Assembly: GCA_022578605.1 (NCBI GenBank)
Contig: MU394071.1
Location: 186,001-250,000 of the forward strand
Source of the DNA: Camillea tinctor
Taxonomy: Eukaryota; Ascomycota; Sordariomycetes; Xylariales; Xylariaceae
Reading direction: 5' to 3'
Length of the DNA: 64,000 nucleotides
Shown here in pieces: positions 46,733-58,062 of the stretch. Position numbers and translations under genes: made by a program. Every line of letters begins with the position of its first letter. Position 1 is the stretch's first letter. The notes beneath the pieces are model-generated. The model saw nothing but the letters and a program-made list of their open reading frames with translations, ran no database searches and had not been told where the DNA came from.

Positions 46733-48544
46733 GGTGTCGCGCGGGAAGAAATCGGCGACAGTTCGTGTTCAGACAACCTCGGAATGCGCAGTATCGACAA
46801 CAGGCATCCAAGCCAGCAGGCCCTTATTCTAAATTTCGCACGAGATCATCGGTGACGGCAGAAGCAGGAAAGTCGCAGTGCAATAGAGAGACGCAGACTA
46901 AAGTAACTAATGAGGAATGCAAAAGCAGGATTGGTAAGACAGGGTAAGAAAGGTGAGATTTTCTTTGTTGTACGGAAAATGCTTGTCGTACTCAGATCGG
47001 TGGTGGTAGGGGTTGAAATAGTGGCGTAATAGAATTACAATGTAATCAATGGAGAAGATGAAGGAAATACAAGAGAAAAGAAAACAAATTAAATACTGAG
47101 CTTGCGGATGTAGAGGGGAATTGGTTGAGAAAATGACCAAGTGAGAGGGTGAGGAATGAATGGTGAATGGGTAAGATGAATGGGGATGGATGGTAGTTGT
47201 AGTAGTAGGAAGTTAGGTTAGGTATGTGTAGACGTGTGGTGGAGGACGTGGATGTGATGGATGTGATGGATGGATGGGGGTGTGTGTGGATACGATGACA
47301 AAGGCGCGAGGCAGAAGAGGAAAAAAAAAAAAAGGTAAATCGGAAAAAAAAGACAATCGAAGGAAAAGAAACTACAAAGTAGGTACAACTAGTTCAATAT
47401 TAGCAAGTAGGCTTAGGTAGGTACACTATAGTACTACCTTACACAAAAAAAAAATACATCATAACGTCACTACGAGACTTCTAATCAAGCTGGACTAATG
47501 TAGCTTTGAGTGGGGTTGCACCTATTTTACTGGGTACCTTCAGCCGCTAGTACTGCTCCCCAAGGCCTACTTAGGTATCTTTTTTCTCCTCATCTTCATA
47601 TGTACCTAGACTGCTAGGCTGCTGCTAGGCTGCTGCTAGGAGCTTCAATTTAGGATTTTTTAACCTGGGTAGGTAGGCACAATCCTCCCTCCCGCAGATA
47701 ATTTGACCAATCAATACATCGATGAACACTTCTTTAAATTCAATTATCTGCTACATGTACCTAGTGAATGTACTAAGTAAAGTACATTACCTAAGTACCA
47801 ACTGTCATCATCATCTCTAGAGTTTTGAGCCTTGCCCTACCTCAACTCTATTCAGCTTGCTTAGGCTAGGCATTCTTGTCTGTATTTTTCTTTTTTCCCA
47901 TTGTTTTTTACTATTACCGCATTTCTTCGCTAATGCGTCCTCCCTGATCGTTTTGGACTACACCTCAGACCATCCAAGCTTTTTTGGGTTCTGCTGAAAT
48001 GGTGGGCCTTGTAACAGAACCATCCCATCGAAGAATCCAATACTACTCTATTGGTCGTTAAGCAAAGCTTGGGTTACTGAAACTGGGAGCTCCAGTCCGC
48101 TTCGACTTGCTGTGAATCTGCCCAAGTGTCACCTTGAATTTCTCATATTACAGCCCGAAACAATATTGGGGAAAGGGATCGAGGGGGGTAAAGAGAAAGA
48201 AAAGAGAGGAAAGGAAGAAAAAAAAAATATTCCTACGAGACATCAGTCGATACTTCATCGTCATTCCGAACTAGGGTCATAATCTCTCTCTATAAAGACT
48301 ATCTAACCTTCCTTCTCTTACCTGTTCACTAATAACACACTTTCCAGCTTATTCTACAACAAGCTGAAGTTATGCCACTAGGATTTGCAGCTCGGTCATC
48401 CAAACTCGAAGCAGCCTCAGTGTAGCCAAGCTTTAGATCCTTGTCATCGTTGTTATTGTTCTCATCCTCGTCGTGCTACTTTCAACATTGTCTTCGCACT
48501 ATTATGCAAACTACCTTCTAGTTCTCATTTCATATATCTCAACC
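46733..48544. promoter_or_regulatory. Divergent intergenic region
   Basis: This 1.8 kb separates tfg1 (minus) from the Cid1-type gene (plus). It holds a GATG/GGAT-rich run (about 47,150-47,290), A-tracts and a CTGCTAGG tandem (about 47,610-47,640). No gene is seen. Confidence 0.5.
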
Positions 48545-51500
48545 ATGCAGGCCTTCCAGGCCGGCGAAAGTCCTCTCGAGGACCGTCTCCGCAACCTCAT
48601 TCTCACCAACGCTGACCAGGTCTCAGCTTCCGGTCCCGGGTCACCAGGTGCTGTTCCTACATCGTTTCCCAATATGTCTTCGAGAGATAAGGCACCATCA
48701 GCTGGACATGAGGTTCGAAACGCTCACCCACCATCAAACCCAGTCCAGCTTCCACAGAAAGGACCCCGGAAGCGCTTGAACCAAGCACAACGTCGTCAAA
48801 TGAGTGCCCAGCTATCTATTCCCATTGATACAAGAGCACAGGCACCTCATTCTTCAGACACGTACACACATACTCAGCAGCCTTATGCAAATTCCCAGTT
48901 TCGGCGTAACAACACCCCACGGAATGCATTTCAGCCTCAGTCAGCGACATATCATGGTGCAATTCAAGAGCCAACCCCTAGCGTAAACTCACCTACGCAT
49001 CCACCCCAACGACAACACCAAGGAGGATCATATAGTCAATCATCGACGCATTCCCCAATGCACCAGGCAGACTGGAGACGACAGAAACCTCAAAGCTTTG
49101 ATGGATTCGCTAGGGGCATCAATGTTATGTCAGCCGATGCATTTCCTTCTCGTGGCCGTCACCCCTCTCAGCCCGTCCTCTACAACCCTGGTGGTCATCG
49201 TCAATTCAATTATAGCCCAGAGCAGATCATGGTCCAATCTGAACTCTTGGAGCGCCTTTGTCATACGGTCGTCGCAGGTGCTGAGATCGAACTAGGCGAG
49301 ATTAGCGAAAAGGAGAATTTCCGTGCTCATGTGGAGGCTATGTGCCGCGATGTGATAAGCCGCCACGAGTTCGAGGTGAACAAATCTCGAGAATTCCAGC
49401 CTCAGACAGTCCAACTCAAATGCTTTGGGAGTCTTGCATCAGGCTTTGCGACCAAGGCTGCTGATATGGACCTTGGCCTCCTATCCCCACTATCGCGCCC
49501 GTCGCCAGACTCTCCCGATTCTCCGATCCCACGTCTTATTGAAGGAGCTCTCCTTGGGGCCGGCTTTGGTGCTCGTCTACTGACTAGAACACGAGTTCCT
49601 ATCATAAAACTATGCGAGAAACCTGGTATTAGGCTCCATCGCGACTTGCTAGAAGAGCGAGAAAAGTGGGAGAAGGGTCTCAAAGATGAAGATCACGACG
49701 TTGAAGAAGAGGCATTGGACGATCACGATATGCTCAGGGAGACAGCTGGGCCCATTGGCGGGGATGTTGCGCACTCTCCTACAAGTACTCAGCGCCGAGG
49801 CTCGCAACGTCTGGTCGGTAGTGGAGCAGATGCACCTTGTGAGGATAAGCTCTCATCGCTGAAACAGGCCGATAATCAGTCTGTGATTAGCTACTATGGA
49901 AATACGAAACGGCTCCTTCGGCGCCTGAATGGTCGTGATGTCGCCCACTCCACTTTGGGGGAATTTACGGAAGCAGAATTCAAGCTCCTAGACGGCGTCG
50001 CGCACGCCTTCATCCTAGGGCTACGGGATGATTTGGTGAGGGACCGAATCCTTGCCTACCCTTCCTTCAATGCAGGTATAACATCAAAGACCCCCAATTT
50101 CCGATCGCTTCTAGGTGCCTACACGATGATCGAAGGAGAAAGTCTTGTGCGCCTATGGGAGTCGAGAATAGTTAAGGAGAGCACACCACAGCTCGAGCAA
50201 GGGTGTCAGAAAACAGTTCAGTGGTGGAAAGAGCTTCAGCATACCAAGTCATTCGGGACCGACCCCTTATTTTTCAACAAAGAGCTTCAACTAGTTGTCG
50301 ACCGCCTGCGCCAGATTCCATCGATTCAGCTCATGCAACTTCGACAAGACCAACATGAATCGCCCGCGCAGTATCACTCGCGGGCCGTTAAGATCATGAC
50401 AGAGCTCGGAGGAGCTTATCCTGATGCTGGGCCAGATATCCGCCCTCAAGTCATTCGTCAGTATATTTCTGGCATCCGCGATGAACAAATGCGAGACGAG
50501 GTGCAAAACTTTGCGGATTTGAATGGAGCGCCCTCATTGAGGGCGATTGCCAGGAAACACAAGAGCCTGCATCTCGCTATCAGCTTTGAAAGAGCAATAG
50601 AAAAATCCCTCTACGACGAAGAGGATTTACCGGCTATCAAAGAATATATATCCGTTCTCCGTCGTGACCCAGTGAAGCCCCCACCAAATATCGGCAATTT
50701 CTATGATCTTGTAGTTCCCATCACGCAAAGCAATAAGGCCTTATTATCAAAGATCCAACAACTTCCTGATCTGTCAAAGCTTGCTCCTAATCAACCTAGG
50801 GACCGTTACTACGATAGTCTAGAATTTCCCAAGAATGGCGTTGGCGTCCAGTGCGATATCAACTTTTCAGCCGACCTCGCTCTTCAAAATACTCTTTTGT
50901 TGCGGTGCTATTCCTACACTGATCCCCGTGTAAAGCCTCTTGTCCTCTTTGTAAAGCACTGGGCCAAGGCACGAGGTATCAACACTCCATATCGGGGAAC
51001 GCTAAGTAGTTATGGCTACGTCTTGATGATGCTGCATTACTTAGTCAACGTGGCAGAGCCATTTGTCTGCCCTAACCTCCAACATCTAGCGCCCACAGAG
51101 CCAGCCATCGAAGGTGTCACCACTTTCAAGGGTCACGTCGTTCGCTTTTGGAGAGACGAGAAAGAAATCCAGAGGCTAGCCCATGAAAACCGCCTTAACC
51201 AAAATGGAGAAACGTTGGGATCCCTCCTCCGTGGATTCTTCGAATATTATGCCCAGAACAACATGATGAGCACTATCCAGAAGCGAGGATTTGACTGGGG
51301 TAGGGATGTGTTAAGTTTACGGACGCTAGGGGGTCTCCGTTCGAAAGCAGAGAAAGGTTGGACAGGCGCAAGGACTGTCATACAGCCGCGGACGGGCGCT
51401 TCGCCAAATGTCAACGACGGTGACACCACAGAAGCGAAGAGTTCACCAACAGACAATATCCATGGCCCGATTCTGGGCAGCCATGTACACCCCGAACAGC

Positions 51501-51847
51501 CCCTAACACCGGACGCTACCAATACAACGCCAATGGAACCATCTACAAAGCCGAAGGAACTGAAGGAAGTACGCCACAGGTTTTTGTTCGCGATAGAGGA
51601 CCCGTTCGAGCTCGACCACAATGTGGCTCGGACGGTCACGCATAATGGCATCGTAGCGATCCGCGATGAATTCCGGCGAGCCTGGAGGATCATTCGGTCG
51701 TCGTCTAGCAAGACAGGCCAAGCAGTGGAAGACTTGCTAGAGGATAGCAAGGCGCACAATGAGCAGGCAGAGAAGAAAGAGTTTGCAGAGTTGCTGCAAG
51801 AGATCCATGGACGAGATATATTTCCTGACTCGGTAATATCGGAATAG
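48545..51847 (+). CDS. Cid1-type terminal RNA nucleotidyltransferase with large Gag-like insert
   Basis: This intronless gene encodes 1100 residues from the ATG at 48545; the frame is open 24 codons upstream, but this ATG has the better context. Residues 1-225 are disordered, rich in Gln, Pro, Ser and His. The nucleotidyltransferase core starts near residue 290 with CFGSLASGFATKAADMDLGLL (the GS motif and DxD metal-binding pair). The third catalytic Asp is in GVQCDINFSADLALQNT near residue 770. The PAP/25A-associated part follows: KPLVLFVKHWAKARGINTPYRG and LSSYGYVLMMLHYL. Family members add U or A tails to RNA 3' ends (Cid1, Cid13). Normally about 40-60 residues separate the DxD from the third Asp; here about 460 do. 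The extra about 400 residues (361-757) hold two Gag-like repeats. The C-terminal 250 residues include a PAP-like end (RHRFLFAIEDPFELDHNVART). All catalytic residues remain. Confidence 0.9.
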   Translation: MQAFQAGESPLEDRLRNLILTNADQVSASGPGSPGAVPTSFPNMSSRDKAPSAGHEVRNAHPPSNPVQLPQKGPRKRLNQAQRRQMSAQLSIPIDTRAQAPHSSDTYTHTQQPYANSQFRRNNTPRNAFQPQSATYHGAIQEPTPSVNSPTHPPQRQHQGGSYSQSSTHSPMHQADWRRQKPQSFDGFARGINVMSADAFPSRGRHPSQPVLYNPGGHRQFNYSPEQIMVQSELLERLCHTVVAGAEIELGEISEKENFRAHVEAMCRDVISRHEFEVNKSREFQPQTVQLKCFGSLASGFATKAADMDLGLLSPLSRPSPDSPDSPIPRLIEGALLGAGFGARLLTRTRVPIIKLCEKPGIRLHRDLLEEREKWEKGLKDEDHDVEEEALDDHDMLRETAGPIGGDVAHSPTSTQRRGSQRLVGSGADAPCEDKLSSLKQADNQSVISYYGNTKRLLRRLNGRDVAHSTLGEFTEAEFKLLDGVAHAFILGLRDDLVRDRILAYPSFNAGITSKTPNFRSLLGAYTMIEGESLVRLWESRIVKESTPQLEQGCQKTVQWWKELQHTKSFGTDPLFFNKELQLVVDRLRQIPSIQLMQLRQDQHESPAQYHSRAVKIMTELGGAYPDAGPDIRPQVIRQYISGIRDEQMRDEVQNFADLNGAPSLRAIARKHKSLHLAISFERAIEKSLYDEEDLPAIKEYISVLRRDPVKPPPNIGNFYDLVVPITQSNKALLSKIQQLPDLSKLAPNQPRDRYYDSLEFPKNGVGVQCDINFSADLALQNTLLLRCYSYTDPRVKPLVLFVKHWAKARGINTPYRGTLSSYGYVLMMLHYLVNVAEPFVCPNLQHLAPTEPAIEGVTTFKGHVVRFWRDEKEIQRLAHENRLNQNGETLGSLLRGFFEYYAQNNMMSTIQKRGFDWGRDVLSLRTLGGLRSKAEKGWTGARTVIQPRTGASPNVNDGDTTEAKSSPTDNIHGPILGSHVHPEQPLTPDATNTTPMEPSTKPKELKEVRHRFLFAIEDPFELDHNVARTVTHNGIVAIRDEFRRAWRIIRSSSSKTGQAVEDLLEDSKAHNEQAEKKEFAELLQEIHGRDIFPDSVISE
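49626..50817 (+). other. Insert in the catalytic domain with two Gag-like segments
   Basis: The segment begins after RVPIIKLCEKP and ends before the strand preceding QCDINF; both sides match Cid1 without it. Segment A (about 49,840-50,166) and segment B (about 50,280-50,620) share a pattern: L-x2-L-(K/R)-Q...S...Y...L...G, then (F/Y)-I-x-G-(L/I)-R-D-x3-R-D. This pattern is typical of retrotransposon Gag capsid helices. The frame and codon use do not change across the borders, so the insert is old or well adapted. Confidence 0.6.
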
Positions 51848-52738
51848 GGTAATACTTTTCTTGACCTGCTTCCCCCCAACCCCCTTTGCCTCTTTGATAC
51901 TTTGTTTTCTCTTTTTTCTATCCCACAAGTTCCATGGTTTACTTTTCGGGGTGGCGTGGATTGCCTCAGGAGAGAGCCCGTCGGTCAATTGCTTCACGTT
52001 ATATGAACAGGCGACGCACTAGATATTAGGGAAGTTAATGAGGATCATGTGACACCGGTGGAAATCGGAGAAATAACCTGAAGGAACAAATTCCGTGTTA
52101 TAGTTGGTAGCATTTTTGCTGGGCTTGGTGTCCTTTTCTGAAGATTAGGCAGGTTCTGTCGCCTGTGAGTCAATTCAAGACAGGCATATCTAGCTTGTTG
52201 GAGTGCTTCCTGTGTTACGGCGGTATTTTGATTTGAACGATGAATGACAAAACTTCCTTACACTTCAAATATTATTTGCTACTGTTTAGTAAAGTTTCCA
52301 AAGTGTAGCCTGTATGAAAGGATTATGAGTGACCTACACGGAAGATTGTTGGGTTGGTTGCAATGTTCAATAACGAGATGGTTAATTTACTAGCAGTTTA
52401 ATTCAGTTTGTTGACAGGGAAACCCTCCTATTACCCCTAATTGACCCAACCTCACCGAGGTGGCTCACCTAAGATGACCACGTTAAGTAAGTGATACAGA
52501 TATATAGGCCACTTGGGGACAATACTTCAGATCAACACCTGCAAATATGGCATGGTATATTGAGAAATAATAGTACCAGATTACTCTATTTCTTGAAATG
52601 GACACTTGGAAATGTCGGTGCACGCATGATCAAGTTAATATTCTCCAAGATACTAGCAAACAGAACTTGGATCGAGAAAAGGTGTATATATATTTTTTTT
52701 GGTGGAGCAATAAAGAGCAGATGACAGGAATGGGTTGT

Positions 52739-52760
52739 TATATATATATATATATATATA
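52739..52760. repeat. (TA)11 microsatellite
   Basis: Eleven uninterrupted TA units. Confidence 0.9.
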
Positions 52761-53720
52761 CATATATAAGAGGCCTACAAAGCTACATATGTCGTTTGCT
52801 TGACTTTTGGCACATGCAAGTACATAGTAGGCAAGCACGCAGAACTGGATTGGACAAAGTACACTACATTACTCGTGGCTTGTACATATACAACAAGGAC
52901 TTTGTCGACAATCGTGACTGCCAATTTTGCCTCGACTTTCCCTTATCTACCTAGGTACACTGGAAGGCCATATCTACTAAGGTATCCGACCTCGGATTCT
53001 TGAACTGACCTGAAAGGAAGGAAGGAAAGAGCAGACTACCTACTCAGGTACCTACCTATTTATACATAATCCCGTAATAGGTATCTACCAACGTCCATAT
53101 TTCATCCGTGGCCTGCACTTGCACTTGCACTTGCATTTTTTACTTGCACATGCAGTTTCATCTACACCTACACCTGAATTTACACCTACTTCTACAACCA
53201 CAACCACAACCGCAATCACATCCACATCTACCTGAGAAGGTATCTGCTGCTTCTTCTTCTTCTTCTTCTCTTATTTTACCTCTTTTTACTTCCACCTTCA
53301 CCTTTTCACCTTAACTTCCATATTTTGACCAGGAAGTTCGTTTATTTTCCTTGTCATAAGCAGGCGCTTACCTGTTATTGCGGAATCCTCAGTCTTCTGA
53401 TTCACCTATTAGGTATATTCACTGTGCGGAGCATTCAATGGTCGTTCCTTCCTTCTGATAAAAGCAGTCGACATACCTATCTATCGTACCTGCCTTCAAC
53501 TTGTCTACACACCTGAGGTACATATGGTACATACTTGTGTAGCTACCTTACGAAGTTGCAACTACTCGCACCTTCCTTCTCTATCTACACGAATCCCAGC
53601 CATCTTCCATCCAGGTGTCTTCAAACATCACTAGAGCAAAAGGCCCTGGACTGATCTTTCTCTTCCAACTTTCATCCCATACACATTTTCTCTCTTATTC
53701 TACTCTCTCTTTCTCTCTAC

Positions 53721-53772
53721 CACATACACACACACACACATATACACATACACACATACATATACACATACA
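53721..53772. repeat. CA/TA-rich tract in the leader of the OTU gene
   Basis: CA units interrupted by TA units, within the pyrimidine-rich leader. Confidence 0.85.
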
Positions 53773-53893
53773 CCTGCTTCTCACTTTCCCATTCTTCCTT
53801 TTTTCCCTTTTTTTTTTTCGGCCACCGAAAGAATCACCGAAGAAAGACTTTGTATCTCATCATACACATCACCTGCGCTTTCAATCCATCATA

Positions 53894-56329
53894 ATGGGTG
53901 CAGCTACGATGGATTGCACCCTGATGGGTTACGAGCCCTATTCACCTACTTTCTCTCGACGGGGAAAAAGAAAGGTTGATGATGCCTCCTTTGACGACAT
54001 CGCCACGTCCCGCCCTGCTAAGCGACTCTGCTCGTATCGGCTTTCCTCGACTCCTCCTCGATCATCAACACGTCGTCGCCGCTACAGATCCGAGCCGTTA
54101 CCCGGCCAATCACATGGTCCAATTATCCCACCTAGCCCACTAGAGCCTCTTCCTTCGTTGCCCTTGGTCGTCGAAGCCCAGACTCCAGCCCAAGAACAAA
54201 CCCAGGAACAGATCCAAGAACAGATCTATGATCATCACACCGTCTTACAAAGTATTGAGCAGCAATCCGACGATGAGAGCCACGATGAGTTGCGATCGAG
54301 CAGCCCCCTTACCCAACTTGACTCCTCAGGTCTCATTACCTCGCCCGAGCTTTCCCGCCTCGAGCCCCAGTATACCGGTAAAGACACAGCCCAACACCAA
54401 ATCACGACCGAGGACCAGATGAACCATGCTCGAGACGAGATCCGCAAGAACATCAGCTTCCTCAAGTCTCTCACATCCGATAGCGTCTTGGACGTCGACA
54501 CCGCAATTATGCTTCTCGATGATATCATTGAGGTCACTCAGCATCACGAACTTATTGATAGTCACCAAGAGATGGTCGCCATGAAGGACGCCCTTTCACC
54601 AGAATCATCAGCTTCTCGTGGAACTAGTCCTATCCTACCCCTTGATATTGATGCAAACACCACTTCTCCCTCACTAACCAAGGAGAGAATCACCACATAC
54701 GTTGATGCATCCACTCTTACCGACCAAGATGACGTTAGTCCGAACACTCAACCCCAGTCTCCCGCCTATATCAACCAGGAAAACCAGACCGAAGCTACTC
54801 AGAACTCTGCCAGCAGTGACTTGGAGCTCTGGAAACGCGAAGTCGAGGGGACTCGCCGGCCTAAGCCTCTCGTAGACCCCCGGGGATACGGTATCATTAC
54901 CGTGAAGACATCCCTGCGACAGCAACCCTCCACCACAAAGAAGCCCACTTCTACCTTTCCACGGTTCTCATCCTCGTATTTAACTGGAGGGGGCGAAGTC
55001 AATGTCCGGGATATCCATTTTCCTGTTCCTGATCGGCTGCCCTCTCTCTCCCGTGTTGGTCCCAGAAGGTCTTCCAGCAGACAGCAGCCTTACACTTCCT
55101 TCACCAAAGATAAACATCCCATCGACAGCAATGCAATCGATCTGATGGATGATGATGATGATGTTCAAGATATTGCCCGTTGGACTAGAGACTCTTGGGG
55201 TGTCGGTGGCGCTGGATTCGACTATACCGACTACGAAAGCGGTTATTATTATAGAAGCAGTCCTGAAAACTCGCCCGAAAAGTCTGAAGAAGAGGAGGAA
55301 GAGGAAGATTACTACCAGCGGAATGAACCTCGTGATCCACCTTCGTTCTATAACATTCGAGACGAATACGGCCCCATTCTCCTACGATACCAGGATCGAC
55401 AGGGCTCTCGCGGCTTGATTCCTTCTCCACGCAACGGTCTCCGTCTCAATTTCGCGGGATATCTCCGTGATATCAAATTCGAACATCCAGACGATTTGCC
55501 TTGCGAAATAAAAGACATCCTCTGGCACAGCTGGAGATTTCGCACATTGGACGACGATGCAGTCAAGCAACGAGAGTGGACTCGATCCCAGAACAAAACA
55601 TGCCTAATGAAAGGTTTCCCTCTCGTGGAAGACATAACCTTCCTAGTGAATATGAATTACACTGCACCTAGCGGAGACTGCTACTGGCGCGCAATTTCAC
55701 TCTCCCTATATGGAACTGCCGACCATTGGGATCTCGTCAAAGCCGAACATCTAGAACACGTTTATGCAGTGCTAACCTCTCGAAAACACCCACGCTACGA
55801 ACTGTATTCGAAACTCCTGAACAATAAATTCTTTCGGACTAACAGTGGCCTTGGAGGCGCCCCATTCATGGCCAACCTTTGGCAAGTTCTGCACATGCCT
55901 CATGCTTGGACCCCCGGAGTAATGCAGCAGATAACCGCGGATCTCTACAACATTCATCTCGTGACCTTTTCCTACGACTCGTCGCAACAGAAGCTTGGCA
56001 AGGAAAGCTGCCGCGAAGTCAGCGTCCGAGGCCCCTACAACGCCCGCCACGTCTTCATTCTATACAAGGATAATAACCACTTCCAACCCATGACGCCCAA
56101 CGAATACTTCGAATGGGAGTTTCGGTACCCACGCCTCACGGTCGAGAATACCGCCCGGTTCAGCAACGCCCCTAAGGCTGGCTCTCGCAGAGTCAAGTCG
56201 TCGCGCGAGCACCCCTGGCGTTGGGAGCACACGAACGAGGTCCTGCCCCCGGTTCCCCGTGTTCACGGATGTGACATGGGAAAGCTGATGAGACTCATGG
56301 ATGATGATAAAGGTCAGAGAAAGAAGTGA
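53894..56329 (+). CDS. OTU-fold cysteine protease (deubiquitinase-like) with long disordered N-terminus
   Basis: This intronless gene encodes 811 residues from the ATG at 53894; the frame runs 93 codons further upstream, but that part is repeat-derived (His/Thr/Phe runs) and lies in the leader. Residues 1-490 are mostly disordered with Ser, Pro, Gln and acidic runs. The C-terminal third holds an OTU-like domain: SGDCYWRAISLSLYG with Asp595 and candidate catalytic Cys596, and NNHFQPM with candidate His729. OTU proteases cut ubiquitin chains in the cytosol or nucleus. The usual OTU motif GDCLFRAI is changed at two places (YW), but catalytic residues remain. The stretch between Cys and His is about 130 residues, usual for the fold. 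The partner and linkage preference cannot be told. Confidence 0.75.
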   Translation: MGAATMDCTLMGYEPYSPTFSRRGKRKVDDASFDDIATSRPAKRLCSYRLSSTPPRSSTRRRRYRSEPLPGQSHGPIIPPSPLEPLPSLPLVVEAQTPAQEQTQEQIQEQIYDHHTVLQSIEQQSDDESHDELRSSSPLTQLDSSGLITSPELSRLEPQYTGKDTAQHQITTEDQMNHARDEIRKNISFLKSLTSDSVLDVDTAIMLLDDIIEVTQHHELIDSHQEMVAMKDALSPESSASRGTSPILPLDIDANTTSPSLTKERITTYVDASTLTDQDDVSPNTQPQSPAYINQENQTEATQNSASSDLELWKREVEGTRRPKPLVDPRGYGIITVKTSLRQQPSTTKKPTSTFPRFSSSYLTGGGEVNVRDIHFPVPDRLPSLSRVGPRRSSSRQQPYTSFTKDKHPIDSNAIDLMDDDDDVQDIARWTRDSWGVGGAGFDYTDYESGYYYRSSPENSPEKSEEEEEEEDYYQRNEPRDPPSFYNIRDEYGPILLRYQDRQGSRGLIPSPRNGLRLNFAGYLRDIKFEHPDDLPCEIKDILWHSWRFRTLDDDAVKQREWTRSQNKTCLMKGFPLVEDITFLVNMNYTAPSGDCYWRAISLSLYGTADHWDLVKAEHLEHVYAVLTSRKHPRYELYSKLLNNKFFRTNSGLGGAPFMANLWQVLHMPHAWTPGVMQQITADLYNIHLVTFSYDSSQQKLGKESCREVSVRGPYNARHVFILYKDNNHFQPMTPNEYFEWEFRYPRLTVENTARFSNAPKAGSRRVKSSREHPWRWEHTNEVLPPVPRVHGCDMGKLMRLMDDDKGQRKK

Positions 56330-58062
56330 TTTCTGAAGATTCACTAAATTTGGATGAATGATGTCAGAGATGAGATGAATGATCAGACGAATGCATTGAT
56401 TGATTGGTTGATCGCTTGGTTGCTTGTCTAGTATATGACATGGCACGGAGTTTGAGGGAGACTGGCGATGTTTGGCAGAGGAGGAAGGATAAGAGAGAGA
56501 CAGCACACTTGAATGTGCTCAATTTGTTTAGTGTTGGTTTTTGTTTTTATTTTTATTTTTCGTTCTTGTTTTTGTATGCCAACTTTGATGTGGCTGGATC
56601 AGTTCCTCAGGGTGGATGGATGGGGAGAGGGATAGATGGCTCACTTGAATCGAGCCCTTTGAGATTTGGCACCGGAAGACAAAGGAGTTGGTCGTTTTTG
56701 TTTTTTTTTCTTATAAATCCATCTTGAGCATGCTTGGATGCATGTAGGGAACAGGAAAAGGGGGGGCATTGGCATGGAGAGGGCGTCTTGGTAAGGGGAT
56801 TTCCCCCCCTTCTTCTATAGACTACTCTATTTCTTTTCAATACCACAATTGGTCTTCTAACTTTTTTGGCTTGTGCCATGTGCTATGTGACAATAGGGGA
56901 GAGGGAGAGGAAAAGGAAACTAACCAAGGAACGAGAAATAGGCAAGAAGGCAGGACAGTGTTGACTAGTAGGTAACTTAAGCAAGTATAAGAACCAAATT
57001 TAATTCAATTCCTGTTGATTTTTCTATATTCTTCTCTCTCCCTTATCCCATTTAACTCTCTACCTCTCACTGCAATGTAACAGGACATTGTATGCGTAAA
57101 TTATACAAATAGCTCCTGATCTAATTCCAACCTAACGATCTTATACTTTTCCCTGCCCAACTTATTAGAAAAGGGATGGGCATAGTCATATATGTATATA
57201 GAAAAATGGAACGATGAGTAGTATTAGGGAGCAGGGAAGAAGAAATACGGAGTATATAAAGAAAAAATAAAAATAAATAAAAAAGGGGGTTAAGCTGATT
57301 TTAATCATGTCCGAAAATTTCTCTTGCCATGCACCCATGCGCACTTATCCCTCCCCCCTTTTCTCCATGGAGAAAAACGAGGAGAGAGAGGTGCAGAGTG
57401 ACTGGCCTTCTATGATCGGGAATTGATCTACCAACGTTCCGTTCAGGGCTTAGTCTTGGAGAGTGACTATTGTGTCAAGCCCTGGCTATCCGAAGATAGC
57501 ACCGTTGGGGGAGGAGGAAGGAAAGAGGGAGAGAGGAGAGAAAACGGCCACGCGAGCACGTGTACATATGCATACACCCCATGCACGTCACGGGATGGAG
57601 ATGAAGGAAGCTAGTTGGGAGAAAAGAATTCTCACCACGACGTATAAAAATAATGTATATCTTATACCCCTTTTGCAAGAGATAGGGAAAAAACATACCT
57701 TACAATCTTTTTTACGCAAGTAGCTTTGATACCTGACTTTAGTTTCTTCTTTTTTTTTTCTGGTGCGATTGTTCCCCGTGTCTAAACACTTTGAGGAGGA
57801 AATAAGATCCGAAACACCACCGTGAGAAAGAATCACCAGTATAAAAGGGGAAGAAAAAGCCCCATGAAATGATCATCGTTTCCATAAATCCATACAGCCC
57901 CGAGAACGCCATGCTAATTTATCCGCAATTCTCACCTTTTTAGATGGGATGGATTCATGCCTCGTGAGTAAAAATAAAAAACAGGGTGTTATACTACTGC
58001 AGGTCATGCCGCAGTCTTCTGGTTCATACAGCTTCGTAACCGTCCGGTTTCTGGTAACCCGT
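56330..58062. other. Convergent gene-free region
   Basis: This 1.7 kb lies between the 3' ends of the OTU gene and the PRPP synthetase gene. It is rich in T and A tracts. The frames in it lack domains. Confidence 0.5.

Larger units (their letters stand above)
51848..53893. promoter_or_regulatory. Intergenic region with several simple repeats
   Basis: About 2 kb without a supportable gene. It holds a (TA)11 run (52739-52760), a TACCTAGGTA palindrome (52948-52957), tandem TTGCAC units (about 53,114-53,135), ACC/CAC-type repeats (53,160-53,235), a CTT run (53,251-53,270) and a CA/TA-rich tract (53,721-53,772). The last 300 bases are a C/T-rich leader to the OTU gene. Confidence 0.6.

Noticed and set aside
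53615..53893. 93 extra in-frame codons before the OTU protein start
   Set aside because: They encode low-complexity His/Thr/Phe sequence from a CA/CT repeat tract in the leader; the ATG at 53894 has a better context.
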